Source: Candidatus Aminicenantes bacterium RBG_13_64_14 (GTDB lineage Bacteria > Acidobacteriota > Aminicenantia > Aminicenantales > Saccharicenantaceae). From it: a stretch of 6,335 nucleotides of DNA. Both the position numbers and the translations under genes were made by a program. A model generated the notes under the pieces. It did no database searches, had not been told where the DNA came from, and was given only the letters and a program-made list of their open reading frames with translations. Shown in pieces: positions 4,105 through 6,335 of the stretch. Within the stretch, counting starts at the first letter, position 1; each line of letters begins with the position of its first letter. The stretch is taken from contig MEXZ01000157.1 in NCBI GenBank assembly GCA_001773855.1, forward strand, positions 8,175 through 14,509, given 5' to 3'.

Positions 4105-6048
4105 ATGGACAGACGAACGCTCGCCCTCGCCGGCCTGCTGGCGCTCATCCCGACCGGCCTTCAGGCCGACGACCCCCAGGACAAAACCACCTCGGCCCTG
4201 CGGCACGACATCGTCGTCACAGCCACGCGGCTGGAGACCCCGGAGAAGAAGGTCGGAAGCTCCCTGACTGTCATAACGGGCGAAGAGCTGGCCCGCGGCC
4301 ACAAGGCCTACGTCCTCGAAGCCCTGGAGAATGTTCTCGGTCTGTCGACGCTCCGGAACGGGGGGCCGGGCGCGACATCTTCCGTCTCTATTCGCGGGGC
4401 CAACAGCGAGCACACGCTATTCCTTCTCGACGGCCTCGAGCTTAACGACCCGATCAACCCCTCCCGCTCGTACGACCTGGCCCATTTGTCCCTCAGCCAA
4501 GTCGAGCGGGTCGAGATCCTCCGCGGCCCCCAGGGGCTCCTCTACGGTTCGGACGCGCTCGGCGGCGTCGTCAACATCATCACCCGGGCCGGCCGCGGCA
4601 AGCCCCGCCTGACCCTCGCCTCGTCGGCGGGCACGCACCAAACGCTCACTTCCGACCTCGGGCTCTCGGGTTCAGGCCGGAAGGCGGACTACTCGCTCTC
4701 CCTTTTCCACGAACGGACCGCGGGCATATCCGCGGCCTCGTCCGCCTATCCGGGCAACGTCGAAAAGGACGGCTACCGCAACCTGTCTCTCGCCGCCCGG
4801 TTCGGCTATGCTCCCCGGCCGACGAAGAGCCTGACCTTGACGGTCAAGGCCGTGAAAGCCCGGAGCGAGCTCGACAACTTCGGCGGGCCCGGAGGGGACG
4901 ATCCGAACAGCCGCCAGGATTACGGGACCCTTCTCGTCCGCGGGCAGTATCGCGGCCTCGCCGCGAGCGACCGCTGGGAACACGCCCTCTCCGTCTCCTG
5001 GCTGGGCGCCGAGCGCAAGAATAGGAACCCAGTCGACGAAGCCCATCCCCAGGAACGGGACGAGGGTCGCTATCAGAGCGACATCTTCAAACTCGACTGG
5101 CAGAACAATTTTTTCCTCCACCCGGCGCACACGCTCACGGCCGGCCTGGAGCTCGAGCAAGAAAACGGACGTTCCGATTACGTCTCGGAAAGCGCTTGGG
5201 GGATCGTCGAATCCCGCTTCCCTTCCGTCCGGGCCGGATCGGCCGGCGTCTATCTCCTAGACCGCTGGGAAATCGGAGAGCGGTTTTTCGTCACGGCCGG
5301 AGTCCGGGGCGACCGCCACAGCCGGGCCGGGGCCGCGGTGACGTTCCGCGTCGCTCCGGCGTATCTCGTCGCCGCGACGGGGACGAAATTCAAGGCCTCG
5401 TTCGGCACAGGCTTCAAGTCACCCTCCCTTTACCAGCTTTTCGCGCCGGAGACTTCCTGGGGGCCGGTGGGCAACCCGGCCCTGCGGCCGGAGCGGGCCG
5501 CTGGCTGGGACGCGGGGTTCGAGCAGAGCTTTATGAAAGAGCGTTTCATATTCGGGCTGACCTGGTTCGAAAATGTCTTCCGGGACCTCGTCGACTTCGA
5601 CTTCGCGGCCGGCTATATCAACATCGGCCGGGCCCGGACGCGCGGCCTCGAGGCCTCGGCTAAAACGCGGCTTGGCGGAGGAGTCCGTCTGGGGGCCTCC
5701 TACACGCGGCTCACAGCCAGGGACGAGGACGCCGGGACGGACCTCCTCCGGCGGCCCCGCGATAAGTTCTCCGCCGACATCGGCGCGCGCCTCGCCGGCC
5801 GGTTCGACCTGACGGTGACGTCCCTCTACGTCGGACGCCGGCTCGACCGGGACTTCAGCGCGTATCCCTACCAGACCGTCCGGCTCCCCGGCTATGTCCT
5901 CCTCGGCGCCGTCCTATCGACGGCCGTCGGCCCTCGGCTCGAGTTCTTCGCCCGCTTCGACAACATCCTCGGCGCCCGTTACGAGCAGGTCTGGGGGTAC
6001 GGCGCTCCGGGCTTCTCGCTGACAACGGGCATCCGATGCGTACTTTAG
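4105..6048 (+). CDS. btuB: TonB-dependent outer-membrane cobalamin/corrinoid receptor, BtuB-like
   Basis: A 647-residue outer-membrane transporter that should bind corrinoids outside the cell and import them with energy from TonB-ExbB-ExbD. Residues 1-21 form a signal peptide (charged MDRR, hydrophobic core, cleavage after LQA). A TonB box, DIVVTATR, is at 35-42. The plug domain spans about 46-160 with typical motifs: VSIRGANSEHTLFLLDG, then VERVEILRGPQGLLYGSDALGGVVNIIT (split around 133-160). The remainder is the 22-strand barrel, with family signatures GTGFKSPSLYQLF, NPALRPERA and, near the C-terminus, NILGARYEQVWGY. It ends in VL rather than the usual terminal aromatic residue. Length matches BtuB (about 610-650). 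Substrate is assigned from the cobalamin riboswitch directly upstream; without it, siderophore or other receptors would be equally possible. No btuFCD or cobalamin synthesis genes are in the window. Confidence 0.9.
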   Translation: MDRRTLALAGLLALIPTGLQADDPQDKTTSALRHDIVVTATRLETPEKKVGSSLTVITGEELARGHKAYVLEALENVLGLSTLRNGGPGATSSVSIRGANSEHTLFLLDGLELNDPINPSRSYDLAHLSLSQVERVEILRGPQGLLYGSDALGGVVNIITRAGRGKPRLTLASSAGTHQTLTSDLGLSGSGRKADYSLSLFHERTAGISAASSAYPGNVEKDGYRNLSLAARFGYAPRPTKSLTLTVKAVKARSELDNFGGPGGDDPNSRQDYGTLLVRGQYRGLAASDRWEHALSVSWLGAERKNRNPVDEAHPQERDEGRYQSDIFKLDWQNNFFLHPAHTLTAGLELEQENGRSDYVSESAWGIVESRFPSVRAGSAGVYLLDRWEIGERFFVTAGVRGDRHSRAGAAVTFRVAPAYLVAATGTKFKASFGTGFKSPSLYQLFAPETSWGPVGNPALRPERAAGWDAGFEQSFMKERFIFGLTWFENVFRDLVDFDFAAGYINIGRARTRGLEASAKTRLGGGVRLGASYTRLTARDEDAGTDLLRRPRDKFSADIGARLAGRFDLTVTSLYVGRRLDRDFSAYPYQTVRLPGYVLLGAVLSTAVGPRLEFFARFDNILGARYEQVWGYGAPGFSLTTGIRCVL

Positions 6049-6062
6049 ACTAGGATCCCATC

Positions 6063-6087
6063 GGCCCGGGCGAACGAACGCCGGGCC
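6063..6087. terminator. First of two tandem hairpins between convergent genes
   Basis: GGCCC (6063-6067) pairs with GGGCC (6083-6087), and GGCG (6069-6072) with CGCC (6079-6082), leaving one bulged G at 6068 and the loop AACGAA. It begins 14 nt after the receptor stop codon. No U-tract follows. Role as a terminator is inferred from the position between convergent genes. Confidence 0.5.
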
Positions 6088-6089
6088 AT

Positions 6090-6122
6090 CCCATCCCTCG
6101 CCGGCGGCCGGCGAGGGATGGG
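6090..6122. terminator. Second tandem hairpin, likely bidirectional terminator
   Basis: Bases 6090-6104 form a perfect 15-bp stem with 6108-6122 around the loop CGG. The stem ends two bases from the stop codon of the minus-strand beta-galactosidase (6124-6126), so it would serve both converging transcripts. Neither strand has a T-run after the stem, as with the hairpin at 3804-3842. Confidence 0.6.
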
Positions 6123-6123
6123 G

Positions 6124-6335
6124 CTATTCCAAGGTCGTGAAGCCGCAGATGGTCGCCGGCCGGAGGGTGTGCAGGTCGAATACAACGACCTCGTTCTCCC
6201 CGCGCTTCAGGAACGGCGCCGGGCAGTAGAGCCGCTTCTGGGGCCCGATCTCCCAGTAACGGCCGAGGTTGTGCCCGTTGACCCAGACGACCCCTTTCTT
6301 CCATCCGGTCATGTCCAGGTAAGTGTCGCCCGTCT
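6124..6335 (-). CDS. Beta-galactosidase, glycoside hydrolase family 35, C-terminal end only
   Basis: Only the last 69 residues are in the window; the gene runs off the right edge and its catalytic TIM barrel is not visible. The segment GWKKGVVWVNGHNLGRYW followed by GPQ, LYCPAPFLKRGENEVVVFDL is the highly characteristic C-terminal jelly-roll (galactose-binding-like) domain of GH35 beta-galactosidases, which remove terminal beta-linked galactose from oligosaccharides or polysaccharides. The frame stays open beyond the internal Met at 6310-6312 to the window end (TGDTYLD precedes it), so that Met is not the start. Cellular location cannot be judged without the N-terminus. It converges with the receptor gene. 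Some GH2-type or uncharacterised proteins carry related domains, but the WVNGHNLGRYW wording points to GH35. Confidence 0.85.
   Translation of the reverse strand, partial: TGDTYLDMTGWKKGVVWVNGHNLGRYWEIGPQKRLYCPAPFLKRGENEVVVFDLHTLRPATICGFTTLE

Noticed and set aside
3534..4148. A 204-codon frame on the minus strand across the regulatory region
   Set aside because: It covers the cobalamin riboswitch, the receptor promoter and the hairpin in antisense and enters the receptor gene. No domain is recognisable. Only its last 75 codons, with their own ribosome binding site, were kept as a low-interest question.
1..6335. CRISPR arrays, insertion sequences, tRNA or rRNA genes, phage or defence systems
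   Set aside because: No regularly spaced repeats, terminal inverted repeats with a transposase, cloverleaf sequences or rRNA blocks were seen. The ACCTCCTTA at 3766-3774 is not preceded by the conserved 16S sequence, so it is not an rRNA end.

Overview
The window is GC-rich, with G or C in most third codon positions. It reads as a chromosomal stretch from a Gram-negative bacterium, because it encodes a TonB-dependent outer-membrane receptor with a signal peptide and a TonB box. The gene mix (COG0731-like radical SAM protein, group II PLP decarboxylase, GH35 beta-galactosidase, receptor under a cobalamin riboswitch) and the style of the proteins would suit an Acidobacteriota/Aminicenantota-like organism. 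That placement is an impression, not something the sequence proves.

Layout. (1) 1-380, plus strand: the C-terminal 125 residues of a radical SAM protein ending in a winged-helix-like domain. (2) 531-1960, plus strand: ilvE (branched-chain aminotransferase) overlapping trmO (tRNA t6A37 methyltransferase) by 25 nt, probably one transcript. (3) 1991-3403, minus strand: a complete group II PLP decarboxylase of the aromatic-amino-acid decarboxylase family, convergent with trmO and separated from it by 30 nt. (4) 3404-4104: a 700-nt regulatory block without a convincing protein gene. It holds a good sigma70-type promoter for the decarboxylase (minus strand), a separate strong extended -10 promoter on the plus strand, an 18-bp hairpin about 200 nt downstream of it, then a third promoter whose predicted start coincides with the first helix of a cobalamin riboswitch. 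(5) 4105-6048, plus strand: a BtuB-like TonB-dependent receptor controlled by that riboswitch. (6) 6049-6123: two back-to-back hairpins between convergent genes. (7) 6124-6335, minus strand: the C-terminal end of a GH35 beta-galactosidase.

How the genes work together. The clearest regulatory unit is promoter, B12 riboswitch and outer-membrane receptor: corrinoid uptake would be repressed when intracellular cobalamin is sufficient. ilvE and trmO look translationally coupled although their functions are unrelated. The decarboxylase is a monocistronic unit with its own promoter. The most unexplained piece is 3599-3842, where a strong promoter and a U-tract-less hairpin bracket about 210 nt with no conventional gene. 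It may make a small RNA or a short proline-rich peptide.
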